DNA of 64,000 bases from Bacteroidota bacterium (GTDB lineage Bacteria > Bacteroidota > Bacteroidia > B-17B0 > Aurantibacillaceae): positions 1 to 64,000 of the forward strand of contig JAUXZS010000029.1 of assembly GCA_030692515.1 (NCBI GenBank). Reading direction: 5' to 3'. This document shows, piece by piece, positions 1 through 9,059 of this stretch; position 1 is the first letter of the stretch, and each line of letters starts with the position of its first letter. The notes beneath the pieces were generated by a model. The model did not search any database and was not told the origin of the DNA. It worked only from the letters and a program-made list of their open reading frames with translations. Both the position numbers and the translations under genes were made by a program.

Positions 1-1
1 C

Positions 2-424
2 GGTGGTAGTCAAATAACAAACTCTGTGAGTATTTCTCCTAGTACGACTTACACTAATCCTGGAACGTATACAGTAACTATGTACGCTATTAAAGGTTCT
101 TGTAAAGACACAACAGTGAAAATAATTACTGTAGAGATTCCCTCTAAATTAGAAGTACCTAATGTGTTTACACCAAATGGTGACGGAAGCAATGATGTGT
201 TTTTCTTAAAAGTGGCAAACATATCAGAAATTAACGCCGTTATCTTTGACCGTTGGGGTAATAAAGTTTACGAAAGCACAAGCACAACAGGAAACATTGC
301 TTGGGATGGTAAAAACATGTCAGGTAAAGAATTACCGGTTGGAACTTATTTCTACATCATCAAAGGAAAAGGAAAAGACGGTACAGAATACGATACAAAA
401 GGTAACGTTAGTTTATACCGATAA
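2..424 (+). CDS. C-terminus of a T9SS cargo protein (gliding motility-associated C-terminal domain), partial
   Basis: The reading frame is open from base 2, so this is the 3' end of a gene that begins left of the window. The last ~85 residues fit the type B T9SS sorting domain (CHU_C, TIGR04131): VPNVFTPNGDGSND, then VIFDRWGNKVYES, a WDGKN loop and PVGTYFYII. The stretch before it (TYTNPGTYTVTMYA) looks like the end of a PKD-type beta-sandwich. In this family the domain directs export across the outer membrane and is removed at the surface. The passenger function cannot be judged. A strong terminator follows 20 bases after the stop codon. Confidence 0.9.
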   Translation, partial: GGSQITNSVSISPSTTYTNPGTYTVTMYAIKGSCKDTTVKIITVEIPSKLEVPNVFTPNGDGSNDVFFLKVANISEINAVIFDRWGNKVYESTSTTGNIAWDGKNMSGKELPVGTYFYIIKGKGKDGTEYDTKGNVSLYR

Positions 425-443
425 ATAAATTTAATCTTTAAAT

Positions 444-482
444 AAAAAATCCCCTGTTTTAATTAAACAGGGGATTTTTTTG
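444..482. terminator. Bidirectional intrinsic terminator
   Basis: A perfect 16-bp inverted repeat (444-459 with 465-480, core TCCCCTGTTT) with a 5-base loop is flanked by A-runs on the left and T-runs on the right. It can therefore terminate both the T9SS gene arriving from the left and the convergent nuclease gene arriving from the right. Confidence 0.9.
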
Positions 483-501
483 TATTACTAAACTCTAAAA
501 A

Positions 502-1869
502 TTATAAATCAATAACTCTGCGTTTACTTTTTCTTAACCAAGCTTGCACTATACCATCCATGTCTGGATAATACAAACTTCTTTTTATAAGTCCGGCTAT
601 TTCTTCTTTAGAAGAAAAATTATCTGAAACATCAAAATAACCAAATCCAACATAATGACCATTTTCGATTAGGATTAATGAGTTCTCCTCAGGTTTTCTT
701 CCTCTTTCTATGATTGCAAAATCAGATTTATGAAAAGTATATTGATCTAAAATTTCTTGTGCACGTTTGTTATATTCATTTACACCTTCTTCTCCCGCAC
801 AAATTCCATTACACTTTTTTATTTGATGATTAAAACAAAAACTACCTTCGCTTGTTAAAGAACAATATTGTAGACACAAAATTTTTTCATCAATCCAACT
901 TTCCAATCTTTCGCGTGTAGAAGAATAATTTGTAAATGCTACTAAAGAATTTTCTGCCTCTTCATAAGGCACTATTTTAAAATGAATAATACCTTCTTTA
1001 TTTGTAAACCAATCTATACTATGGGTAAATACATCAGCTTTACTTTTTCGATTATAAAGAGGTTTATGTTTTTTAATCTCTTCGGCTTCAAATAGTAATG
1101 CTATTAATTCACTACCCGTTTCAACGAAATCAACATTATATAAATCATTCAACATTTTTTTACCCTTACGTTCATCAGTTCCAAAATGGCTTTGAGCGCG
1201 TGTATACATGTTTACACTTTTTCCTATATAAATTATTTGGCCTTCTTTATTCAAAAAATAATAAACGCCACAACTTTCGGGTAATTTATCTAAAATGTAT
1301 TTTTTAATGTTATCAATACGACGAGTCATTAATTCAACAACGCCTTTATTTTTATATAATGGATTAGAATTTTTTAAACTCATTAATAAATCAAATAATT
1401 GAGCCGTTGCAACAGCGTCCCCTTCTGCACGATGTCGTCCAAATATTTCGATTCCTAATGAGGCACATAAATGACCAAGGCTATATGAAATTCTTCCGGG
1501 AATTAATTTTCTACTTAATCGAACGGTACATAAAGTTTCTCGGTGGTATTTATAGCCTAAAGAAGCAAATTCCTCTTTCACAAAATTATAATCAAAGCCA
1601 ACATTGTGAGCTACAAAAACACAATTTGCGGTCATCTCAATAATTTTTTTAGCAACCTCATGAAATTTTGGAGCATCGCGTACCATATCATTGGTAATAC
1701 TTGTAATGTTGGTGAAATATGGGGAAATATAACACTCAGGATTTATTAACGTTGTGTATTTGTCAACAACAACAAGGCCATCGTGCACTATAATGCAAAT
1801 TTCGGTTATCCTTCCTTTTTGATAATTAAATTTACCACCACAGGTTTCTATGTCGATAATTGCAAACAT
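502..1869 (-). CDS. DnaQ-like 3'-5' exonuclease fused to a GIY-YIG (UvrC/Cho-like) nuclease domain
   Basis: The N-terminus (about 1-165) is a DEDDh exonuclease like the DNA polymerase III epsilon subunit: D6 and E8 in IDIETCG, D93 in HNVGFDYNF, and H146/D151 in HRAEGDA. From about residue 195 a GIY-YIG domain follows, with GVYYF at 201-205, YIG at 214-216 and an arginine at 224 in the catalytic helix, as in UvrC and Cho. The remaining ~200 residues resemble the tail of this fusion family and contain a Cys-containing segment (LQYCSLTSEGSFCFNHQIKKC). The fusion is known and thought to act in DNA repair, with Cho-like 3' incision. The gene stands alone, convergent with the gene to its left. Confidence 0.88.
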   Translation of the reverse strand: MFAIIDIETCGGKFNYQKGRITEICIIVHDGLVVVDKYTTLINPECYISPYFTNITSITNDMVRDAPKFHEVAKKIIEMTANCVFVAHNVGFDYNFVKEEFASLGYKYHRETLCTVRLSRKLIPGRISYSLGHLCASLGIEIFGRHRAEGDAVATAQLFDLLMSLKNSNPLYKNKGVVELMTRRIDNIKKYILDKLPESCGVYYFLNKEGQIIYIGKSVNMYTRAQSHFGTDERKGKKMLNDLYNVDFVETGSELIALLFEAEEIKKHKPLYNRKSKADVFTHSIDWFTNKEGIIHFKIVPYEEAENSLVAFTNYSSTRERLESWIDEKILCLQYCSLTSEGSFCFNHQIKKCNGICAGEEGVNEYNKRAQEILDQYTFHKSDFAIIERGRKPEENSLILIENGHYVGFGYFDVSDNFSSKEEIAGLIKRSLYYPDMDGIVQAWLRKSKRRVIDL

Positions 1870-2182
1870 TTATTACAAATTAACGGCTTTAATTTAAGTA
1901 GGTAAAAAAATACTATAATTTGTAGCTATAACCTCTCAATTCCTTATAAAACCTAATAAATTCGTTAATTATATTAAAAAAAGCAATTATTATAATTCAC
2001 CTACGAAGACTTTTGACTAAAACCTTTTTTAAATTGGTAATATGTAAAATATTTAGTCTGCAATATTAAAATTAACCACATAAACGCTTGGAAAGGTTTG
2101 ATTACCGAAATTTTTGATAATTTTAGAGAATATTTGAAATAGGAATAAACGACTATCCCAATTTAAAAAAGAAAACTTAAGA
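1870..2182. other. Intergenic region between divergent genes
   Basis: This AT-rich gap lies between the divergent nuclease and SiaC-like genes and must hold promoters for both. I see no exact TAnnTTTG element, hairpin, RNA gene or convincing small ORF. Confidence 0.5.
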
Positions 2183-2560
2183 ATGGAAAATCTAAACATT
2201 TCACCAACCCCAAAATCTCCTGAGGTAAAATTTAATATTAACGGTGATCTTTTTATTGGAGGTAAATCAATACCCGAGGATACAAATAATTATTATAAAC
2301 CTCTTTTTACATGGTTAGAAGAATTTAAAAAAACATCTCCTGCGGCAATAAATATGACGCTTAAACTTGAATATATGAACACATCAAGCGTGCGTATTAT
2401 GTTAAAGTTTCTTCAAAATCTAGTGGCTTTATCTAAAGAAAACGTACAACTTAAAATAACTTGGGTATATGATTTTGATGATGATGATATTTGCGAACAA
2501 GGTGAAATAATTAAAGAAAGCATTAAATTTCCAATGGAGATGGTTGAAAATAGATTTTAA
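2183..2560 (+). CDS. siaC: SiaC-family regulatory phosphoprotein (DUF1987)
   Basis: This 125-residue protein fits the SiaC/DUF1987 family: the N-terminal PTPKSPEVKF-NINGDLFIGGKSIPED pattern and a YMNTSS motif. In Pseudomonas, SiaC is phosphorylated on Thr68 by the kinase SiaB and dephosphorylated by the PP2C phosphatase SiaA; here Thr67 in YMNTSS aligns with that residue. The gene lies 49 bases upstream of a TPR-SpoIIE phosphatase on the same strand, so substrate and phosphatase are probably co-transcribed. No SiaB kinase is adjacent; the only one in the window lies 40 kb away beside a second siaC. Family assignment is firm; the downstream target is unknown. Confidence 0.85.
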   Translation: MENLNISPTPKSPEVKFNINGDLFIGGKSIPEDTNNYYKPLFTWLEEFKKTSPAAINMTLKLEYMNTSSVRIMLKFLQNLVALSKENVQLKITWVYDFDDDDICEQGEIIKESIKFPMEMVENRF

Positions 2561-2609
2561 GCAAATAGTTACTTGTATTGAGAGAAAAGTAATTTATAAT
2601 ACTATTTAA

Positions 2610-4769
2610 ATGAAATTAATTTTATCCCTATTAATTATAAATTCATTTGTCTTTTCTCAAATCGACCAAAAACAAATTGATTCTCTCACCAAAATAGCAA
2701 ATAGCAAATCCCCCGACAGTGTTCGTATATCTGCTTTATCAGATCTTAATTGGATATTCGCAGTTTCAAATCCAAAAAAATCCAAAGAGTACGCAATACA
2801 AGAAATTCAATTATCTGCCAACGCTTCACCATTACTAAAAGCGCAAGCCTATAATGATTTGGCTATTTCTTTTTACAAATTAACAATTAATGATTCAGCG
2901 CTGTATTATAACAAAAAAGCTTACGATATTCGAAAAGCTGTTGGAAGAAAAGATTTAATGGCCTCATCATTAAGCAAAATAGCAATGATTCATATGGACT
3001 TAGGAAATTATTCGCAGGCGTTAATTGCAAATTTGGAAGCTTTAAATATTTACGAACAAAAAAAAGATGAAGCCCGTCTTGCTTTAATATACAATAACAT
3101 CAGCCAGCTTTACGAAAAATTAAACCGTTTCGATAAAGAGATTTATTATTGTGAGAAATCTTTAAACCTATGCATAAAACTCGGAGACGAATATGGTGAG
3201 GCAAACTGTTTAGCAAATTTAGCAGGCTGCTATATAAAAAAGGGTAACGCAAAAAAATCATTCGCCATCATGGATAGAGTAATTGCTGTCTACTCAAAGT
3301 ATGGTGACTCACTCAGTTTATCAAGCGCCTATAATAATTTAGGTTACATGAATCGTATAACTGGAGATTTTAAATCCGCAAAAGACTATTATTTAAAAGC
3401 CATTGCTATTTGTAAAAATCTAAACAACACGCAAAGCTTACTCCTTTTCCTCCATAATTTAAGTTCAATCTATTTATTAGAAAAAAATTATTTAGCAGCC
3501 GAAAGCACAAGCAAAGAAGTTTTATCAAACACAAGCGCCGATAACATTACTCAACTGCTATTAACCTATCGCTTATTAGCAACAATATATCCTTATTTAA
3601 ATAAACCAGCCGAAGCCGAAAAATATCTAGATAATTTTGTTTCATTAAAAGACTCTGTGTTTTCAAAAGAAAATGCTGCGTCAATGGGGCGTCTACAAAC
3701 ACTTTTTGAAATCGAAAAACAAGATCTCATGATTCAAAATCTTGAAAAAGATAAAGTATTGCAATCTGTTCAAATCAAAAAACGAAACACAACTATTTTG
3801 GCGGTAACAATTGGATTAGGCTTATCTATTCTCTTAATTTTTGCTGTATTTAGAAGTTATCGTCAAAAGCAAAAAGCCAACTCAATAATTACTCTACAAA
3901 AAGAAAAAGTTGAATCTCAAAGAGACGAATTAAAATTTAAAAACGAAATTATTGAGGAAAAAAGCAAAGAAATTACCGATAGTATTAATTACGCGAAGCG
4001 AATTCAAGACGCAATTTTGCCATCTATTAGCGATATCAATAAACATTTTCCAAATAATTTTGTTTACTATCAACCAAAAGATATTATTGCAGGTGATTTT
4101 TACTGGATGCATTCTGATGATAATTTACTTTTTATTGCCGCCGCCGATTCAACTGGCCACGGCGTGCCAGGTGCAATGGTTAGCATTGTCTGTAGTAATG
4201 CTTTGGATAAAGCAGTAAAAGATTTTGGTTTAACAAAGCCTGGAGAAATTTTAGATAAAACAACCGATTTAGTTATTGAATCTTTTGCTAAAAATGGTCA
4301 GATAATAAAAGGAGAAATGGGAGAAGAAATAAAAGATGGAATGGATATTTCTTTACTTTGTATTGATAAACAAAATAAAAAAATATTTTGGAGTGGCGCT
4401 AATAATCAACTTTGGTTTATTACTCCAGAAACAAAAGTTACAGACGAAAATTCAGAATCGATTGAGATTAGCGAAATTAAACCCGATAAACAACCCATCG
4501 GGAAAAACGAATACCGTAAAGCTTTTGTTACGCATGAAATTCAATATTTAAAGGGAACTATTTTTTATTTAATGACAGATGGTTACCCCGACCAATTTGG
4601 CGGAGCAAAGGGGAAAAAATTTAAATACAAACAATTAGCTGAAATTTTAATTGAAAATTACAAACAGCCTCTTGAAAAACAAAAAGAAACTTTGCTAAAT
4701 AAATTTGAGGCATGGAAGGTAGGTCACGAACAAGTTGATGATGTAACTATCATTGGTATTCAGATTTAA
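2610..4769 (+). CDS. TPR sensor - transmembrane - SpoIIE/PP2C serine/threonine phosphatase
   Basis: The order is a signal peptide (MKLILSLLIINSFVFSQ), a periplasmic array of TPR-like helices to about residue 370, one membrane helix (ILAVTIGLGLSILLIFAVF, about 397-415), a cytoplasmic coiled coil, and a SpoIIE/PP2C domain over the last ~210 residues. Metal-site aspartates are visible in AGDFYW, ADSTGHGVPGA, DGMDIS and the final DDVTIIG. The linker before the domain carries EITDSINYAKRIQ, shared with four other phosphatases here. SpoIIE-type phosphatases dephosphorylate partner-switch proteins; the neighbouring SiaC-like protein is the obvious candidate substrate. The periplasmic ligand is unknown. 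Confidence 0.9.
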   Translation: MKLILSLLIINSFVFSQIDQKQIDSLTKIANSKSPDSVRISALSDLNWIFAVSNPKKSKEYAIQEIQLSANASPLLKAQAYNDLAISFYKLTINDSALYYNKKAYDIRKAVGRKDLMASSLSKIAMIHMDLGNYSQALIANLEALNIYEQKKDEARLALIYNNISQLYEKLNRFDKEIYYCEKSLNLCIKLGDEYGEANCLANLAGCYIKKGNAKKSFAIMDRVIAVYSKYGDSLSLSSAYNNLGYMNRITGDFKSAKDYYLKAIAICKNLNNTQSLLLFLHNLSSIYLLEKNYLAAESTSKEVLSNTSADNITQLLLTYRLLATIYPYLNKPAEAEKYLDNFVSLKDSVFSKENAASMGRLQTLFEIEKQDLMIQNLEKDKVLQSVQIKKRNTTILAVTIGLGLSILLIFAVFRSYRQKQKANSIITLQKEKVESQRDELKFKNEIIEEKSKEITDSINYAKRIQDAILPSISDINKHFPNNFVYYQPKDIIAGDFYWMHSDDNLLFIAAADSTGHGVPGAMVSIVCSNALDKAVKDFGLTKPGEILDKTTDLVIESFAKNGQIIKGEMGEEIKDGMDISLLCIDKQNKKIFWSGANNQLWFITPETKVTDENSESIEISEIKPDKQPIGKNEYRKAFVTHEIQYLKGTIFYLMTDGYPDQFGGAKGKKFKYKQLAEILIENYKQPLEKQKETLLNKFEAWKVGHEQVDDVTIIGIQI

Positions 4770-4863
4770 TTATAACCAAAGTTGTTTTTTCAACGCCAAA
4801 GTTTTCAAATAGAATTGTATAATCCCAAAAATTTCCATACTTTTATTATATACATTTTAAATC

Positions 4864-6453
4864 TTGAAAATACATTCAAAAATAATCACAGTTCTCTTAT
4901 TTATTGTTGCCACAAGTCAAGCACAATGGACTCTAAAACTTACTAGTAACGTTTATCTACGAACTTGGAAACTTGATACAAAAGCAAATAAGGAAGAAAA
5001 AGAAGTTGACGGAGCAACTGTTATACTCTTTCAAAATGGAAAACAAATAAATCAAACAACATCAAGTAATGGTGGAGAGTTTACAATTTTAATACCTCAA
5101 AATGGTGAATTTTATTTAACAGTTTCATATCCAGGATGCAATACTAAACGGATGGGCATCAATACCCAAAACGTCCCGAATAATATCGCAAAAGATAATT
5201 ATAAACCAACTTTTAAAATTACTGGGGGTTTTATTATGGTGAAACCATATCCTGGAATTAATTACTCAGAGTTAAGTCAAGATTTAATAAGAGTAGAATA
5301 TCTTCCAAATAAAAAAGCTTTTGACGACACTGAAGAAGGTACCCAAAGAGGCTTAGGAATTGTTTCAAAAATATATGATGCCGAAGACGATTTATTTAAT
5401 CGCTTCTGCTCAACAAATAAAGCGGGAGATGTTGCATTAGCAAAACCCGACTGCCCCTTAGCTAAATCACTTTACGAAAAAGCAATTAGTATTATTCCAG
5501 GAGAAAAATATCCTATAGACCAACTGGCAAAAGTTGGCTTGTGCTTAAAAGACATAGAATTAGCTGCAAAAAAAGCTGCGGATGAAGCGGCTGCGAAAAA
5601 AGAAGCTGAAATTGCCGCCAAAAAAAATGAAGCGGCAACTAAAGAAGCCGCCGATAAAAAAGCAATTGAAGATGCAATAGAAAAAGTTGCTCAGGAAAAA
5701 GCTAAGGCTATTAAGGAAGAAGAAGCAAAATTGGCAAAAGCAACTAGCGAAAAAGTAGCTAAGGAAAAAGAAAAAGAGGAGAAAGAAAAAGCAATAAAAG
5801 ATAAGGAAGAAAAAGATAAAGCCATAAAAGAAAAAGCTGCTAATGAAAGGTTAGCTAAAGAAAAAACGCTGGCAGAAAAAAGAGAAAAAGAAAAAAGTGG
5901 TGATTTAATTATTAAAAAGAAAACCCCTGAGGAAATAGAGAAAGAAGCAAAATTAGCTAAACAAAAAGAAGGAATGGCTAAATCACAAGCAGAGGATAGA
6001 GATGCCATGCAAGCGGATGCCGATAAAGCAAAAGCAAAACGCAAAGAAAATGAAAAAGCTGCAAGAGACAAAGCAGAAAAACAAAAAGAAGGTTTAGCAA
6101 AATCAAAAGCTGAAGATGAAGCCGCGATGAAAGAAGCTGAAGACAAAAAAGACAAAGCCAGAAAAGATAGAGATGCAAAAGAAGCCGAAGATAAAAAACG
6201 TTCTTTTGAGACTAGAGCTAAAGATGGAGAAGGTGAAATGGATAAAGGAGATTCTGACTATAGTATACCTCAAGTTTTAGGTGGCGGCGCTGAAAAATAC
6301 AAAGAAAAAATTAAAACAGCAGATGGATATTTAAAAATGAAACGTTATCAGGAAGCAAAAGTTGCTTATGAAGATGCTCTAAAATACAAAGCAAATGATC
6401 CGTATGCTCTTTCAAAATTAGAAGACATAGCCAAATTAGTAGCTCCTAAATAG
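4864..6453 (+). CDS. Secreted Lys/Glu/Ala-rich coiled-coil protein with carboxypeptidase-regulatory-like N-terminus
   Basis: The frame opens at TTG just after an in-frame stop (4858-4860), and a signal peptide follows at once (IITVLLFIVATSQAQ), so TTG is very probably the start. Residues ~45-120 look like a CNA-B/carboxypeptidase-regulatory beta-sandwich (VDGATVILFQNGK, EFTILIPQNGEFYLTVSYPG). Residues ~235-455 are an extremely K/E/A/D-rich helical stretch with an internal 40-residue repeat. The last ~65 residues (GYLKMKRYQEAKVAYEDAL) form a TPR-like helix pair. It may be a periplasmic structural or scaffold protein. It lies 94 bases downstream of the phosphatase gene on the same strand. The function is not recognised. 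Confidence 0.7.
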   Translation: MKIHSKIITVLLFIVATSQAQWTLKLTSNVYLRTWKLDTKANKEEKEVDGATVILFQNGKQINQTTSSNGGEFTILIPQNGEFYLTVSYPGCNTKRMGINTQNVPNNIAKDNYKPTFKITGGFIMVKPYPGINYSELSQDLIRVEYLPNKKAFDDTEEGTQRGLGIVSKIYDAEDDLFNRFCSTNKAGDVALAKPDCPLAKSLYEKAISIIPGEKYPIDQLAKVGLCLKDIELAAKKAADEAAAKKEAEIAAKKNEAATKEAADKKAIEDAIEKVAQEKAKAIKEEEAKLAKATSEKVAKEKEKEEKEKAIKDKEEKDKAIKEKAANERLAKEKTLAEKREKEKSGDLIIKKKTPEEIEKEAKLAKQKEGMAKSQAEDRDAMQADADKAKAKRKENEKAARDKAEKQKEGLAKSKAEDEAAMKEAEDKKDKARKDRDAKEAEDKKRSFETRAKDGEGEMDKGDSDYSIPQVLGGGAEKYKEKIKTADGYLKMKRYQEAKVAYEDALKYKANDPYALSKLEDIAKLVAPK

Positions 6454-6512
6454 TAGTTATTTAAAAAATAAACTATTTATTCTAAACAATTTTTTAATCA
6501 TATTTTTTAAAA

Positions 6513-7163
6513 ATGGATCCAAATACAACATTACCATTATTAAATTCAATCGAAATTAGAGTGCTAGGTGCTTTAATCGAAAAAAGCAAAACTACTCCCG
6601 ATTATTATCCAATGACACTGAATGCACTCACAGCAGCCTGCAATCAAAAAACTTCCCGAAAGCCGGTTGTTGATTATGATGAGGAAACAGTAGTAATGGC
6701 TTTAAATTCCTTAAAGAGCCAGAGTTTAGTTTCCACTGCCGTTGGCGGAAGTATTCGTTCTGTAAAATACAAACATAATTTTACAACTGTTTACCCTTTA
6801 AGTGATGGCGAGTTAGCCGTAATGTGTTTGCTTTTTTTACGTGGCCCGCAAACGCCAGGAGAAATAAATACTAATTCAGCAAGGTTACATGAATTTAGAT
6901 CTTTGGAAAGCGTACACGAAGCGCTTAATAAATTAATGAATTTGGAAAACCCATTTGTAAAGGAAATACAAAAACGTGCAGGACAAAAAGAAACTCGTTT
7001 TACACATTTATTAGGTGAAGAAATAATTTTTGATGACGAGCCTGAACGTGAAGAGCCCGCCAGAAAACACGTGAGCGAAATTGAGTCACGATTAGCAAAT
7101 GTTGAAAAAGAATTAGCTGAAGTGAAAGAATCTTTAGCGAAAATCATGAAGGAATTATTTTAA
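6513..7163 (+). CDS. yceH: YceH family protein (DUF480)
   Basis: The 216-residue protein has the typical YceH start (EIRVLGALIEKSKTTPDYYPMTLNALTAACNQKTSRKPVV, in pieces) and a tandem winged-helix fold. A C-terminal coiled coil follows (ESRLANVEKELAEVKESLA). YceH proteins are about 215 residues long and widespread; their role is not established. The gene heads a short plus-strand run with the DUF2461 and NlpC/P60 genes, spaced 15 and 9 bases apart. Confidence 0.9.
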   Translation: MDPNTTLPLLNSIEIRVLGALIEKSKTTPDYYPMTLNALTAACNQKTSRKPVVDYDEETVVMALNSLKSQSLVSTAVGGSIRSVKYKHNFTTVYPLSDGELAVMCLLFLRGPQTPGEINTNSARLHEFRSLESVHEALNKLMNLENPFVKEIQKRAGQKETRFTHLLGEEIIFDDEPEREEPARKHVSEIESRLANVEKELAEVKESLAKIMKELF

Positions 7164-7178
7164 AAACAGCTACTATAA

Positions 7179-7868
7179 ATGAGTAAAATTAAAATAGAAG
7201 AAAGCAATTTGAACTTTTTAAAACTGCTCAAGAAAAATAATAATCGTGATTGGTTTAATTTACATAAAGAGCGCTATTTAAGCGAAAAACAAAATATTGA
7301 ATTATTTGCCGATGAATTACTTTTGGAAATGAATAAACATGATGTAATTGAAACAGTGAGTGGCAAAAAAAGTTTACACAGAATTTATAGGGACGTTAGA
7401 TTTTCAAAAGAAAAAACACCTTATAATTCTCACTGGGGCGGAAGTTTTAAGCGCGCCACAAAATTGCGCAGAGGTTCTTATTACTTTCATATCGAATCGG
7501 GAAATACATTTTTAGCCGGGGGCTTTTGGGGTCCAGAGCCTGCCGATCTTAAAAGAATACGCGATGAATTTGCGTATGATGCAAAAGAGTTTAGAGCAAT
7601 TTTAAAAAACAAAAAGTTCGTAAGTAATTTTGGAACACTCAAAGGTGAGCAAATAAAAACCACACCTAAAGGTTTTAAGGCAGATGATAACGCCATTGAT
7701 TTGTTGCGTTACAAACAGTTTTTACTAATTAGAAAATTTACTGATAAAGAAGTACTCGGCCCCAACTTTGTAAAACAGGTAAAGGAAACATTTGTCGCAA
7801 TGCGTCCGTTTTTAAATTATATGAGTGAGGTATTGACAACAGATGTGAATGGTATCTCGATTGTTTAG
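7179..7868 (+). CDS. DUF2461 domain-containing protein
   Basis: This 229-residue protein fits the DUF2461/TIGR02453 family. It opens with NFLKLLKKNNNRDWFNLHKERY and continues with RIYRDVRFSKEKTPYNSHWG and a GGFWGPEP segment. Members are common in Bacteroidota and have no proven biochemical role. The gene is 15 bases after yceH and 9 bases before the NlpC/P60 gene, consistent with one transcript. Confidence 0.88.
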   Translation: MSKIKIEESNLNFLKLLKKNNNRDWFNLHKERYLSEKQNIELFADELLLEMNKHDVIETVSGKKSLHRIYRDVRFSKEKTPYNSHWGGSFKRATKLRRGSYYFHIESGNTFLAGGFWGPEPADLKRIRDEFAYDAKEFRAILKNKKFVSNFGTLKGEQIKTTPKGFKADDNAIDLLRYKQFLLIRKFTDKEVLGPNFVKQVKETFVAMRPFLNYMSEVLTTDVNGISIV

Positions 7869-7877
7869 TTTTTAATT

Positions 7878-8378
7878 ATGCGAAAAATAATAATTATCCT
7901 ATTTTTTTTATTTCCTTTTTTATGCAACTCGCATTCTAAGCCTTATTATGAAGCCCACAAAGACACAATTAATATTGATAGTTTAGTTTTATTTGTAAAA
8001 AAACAAATTGGTGTTAAATATTGTTATGCTAATTGTAGTCCAAAAAGCGGTTTTGATTGTTCGGGTTTTGTGTACTATGTTTTTAGCCATTTTAATTTAA
8101 AAGTGCCGCGTTCCTCAATGGATTACGAAAAAAAAGGGAAATTTATTTCTCTTGATTCCTGCAAAATTGGCGATGTAATTGTGTTTACAGGCACTAACGC
8201 TAAAAACAGAAGGCCGGGGCATGTAGGAATAATATTATCTAATCCGGGAGAAGAAATAAAATTTATTCATAGCTCATCCAGTAAAAAATGTTCAGGAGTA
8301 AAAATATCAACCTTTAAAGAGTCGCCTTATTACAAAGTAAGATTTATAAAAATTGTAAGAGTAGCAACCGTTATTTAA
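7878..8378 (+). CDS. NlpC/P60 family cell-wall peptidase
   Basis: An N-terminal signal peptide (IIIILFFLFPFLCNSHS) precedes a single NlpC/P60 domain. The catalytic cysteine is in FDCSGFVYYVF, the first histidine in RPGHVGIIL and the third polar position in FIHSSSS, the expected Cys-His-His order. Such enzymes hydrolyse gamma-D-glutamyl-diaminopimelate bonds in peptidoglycan peptides. At 166 residues it consists of little more than the catalytic domain, with no SH3 or LysM targeting part. Confidence 0.9.
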   Translation: MRKIIIILFFLFPFLCNSHSKPYYEAHKDTINIDSLVLFVKKQIGVKYCYANCSPKSGFDCSGFVYYVFSHFNLKVPRSSMDYEKKGKFISLDSCKIGDVIVFTGTNAKNRRPGHVGIILSNPGEEIKFIHSSSSKKCSGVKISTFKESPYYKVRFIKIVRVATVI

Positions 8379-8414
8379 GCAACTATTATTAATGATTTTA
8401 ATTTTAAAAACAAA

Positions 8415-9044
8415 ATGAAAACAACAAATTGGTCTTTAGCACTAAAACCTTTACTTGAAAAGTATAAAGGAAAACCGCATCCATTGGAGTTTAAAAATTT
8501 ATATCAATTGGTTGTAATGGTTATACTATCAGCGCAAGATTCAGATAAACACATTAACGAAATTGCTCCACCATTATTTAAAGCTTTTCCCAACATGAAA
8601 GTCTTGGCTACTGCTGATGAAAATAGTTTATTTAGCTTTATTAGTAAAGTGCGCAACTTCGGAAACAAAACAAAATGGTTATTAGAATTAGCAAAAGCGG
8701 TTAAAGAGGATAAAAATATTCCGCTTACCATGGAAGAACTAATTAAACTGCCGGGTATTGGGAGAAAGTCGGCGAATGTGATTATACGAGGCGCTGGTAT
8801 AAAAGCAGAAGGAGTTATAGTTGATTTACATGTTGTAAGAGTTGCGCCACGTATTGGTATAGCCAGTGGTACCGATCCAAAAAAAATTGAAAAACAAATA
8901 ATGGAAGTAATTCCGGAAAAAGATTGGGGTGAAATTGGTATGGCTATTTCTTTTTTGGGTAGAGAAACTTGCCGCCCCACCAATCCAAAACACCACGAAT
9001 GTGTGATAAATAAATGCTGTGTTTATTTTAAAGAAAATCGATAA
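8415..9044 (+). CDS. nth: Endonuclease III-like DNA glycosylase (HhH-GPD), variant Fe-S loop
   Basis: The sequence follows endonuclease III: LSAQDSDKHIN, helix-hairpin-helix LPGIGRKSANVI with catalytic Lys118, and Asp137 in VDLHVVRVAPR. The family removes oxidised pyrimidines and nicks the abasic site. The C-terminal iron-sulphur loop is unusual. E. coli has C-X6-C-X2-C-X5-C, whereas here it reads C186-X6-H193-X2-C196-X5-C202, with an extra Cys201. Either a Cys3His cluster forms or the cluster is altered. The gene converges on the FKBP gene with only 15 bases between them. Confidence 0.88.
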   Translation: MKTTNWSLALKPLLEKYKGKPHPLEFKNLYQLVVMVILSAQDSDKHINEIAPPLFKAFPNMKVLATADENSLFSFISKVRNFGNKTKWLLELAKAVKEDKNIPLTMEELIKLPGIGRKSANVIIRGAGIKAEGVIVDLHVVRVAPRIGIASGTDPKKIEKQIMEVIPEKDWGEIGMAISFLGRETCRPTNPKHHECVINKCCVYFKENR

Positions 9045-9059
9045 TAAAATTCTAATTTT

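Noticed and set aside
5691-6155. Ser/Phe/Leu-rich ORF antisense to the K/E/A-rich coiled-coil gene
   Set aside because: It is produced by the complement of Lys, Glu and Ala codons; low-complexity shadow.
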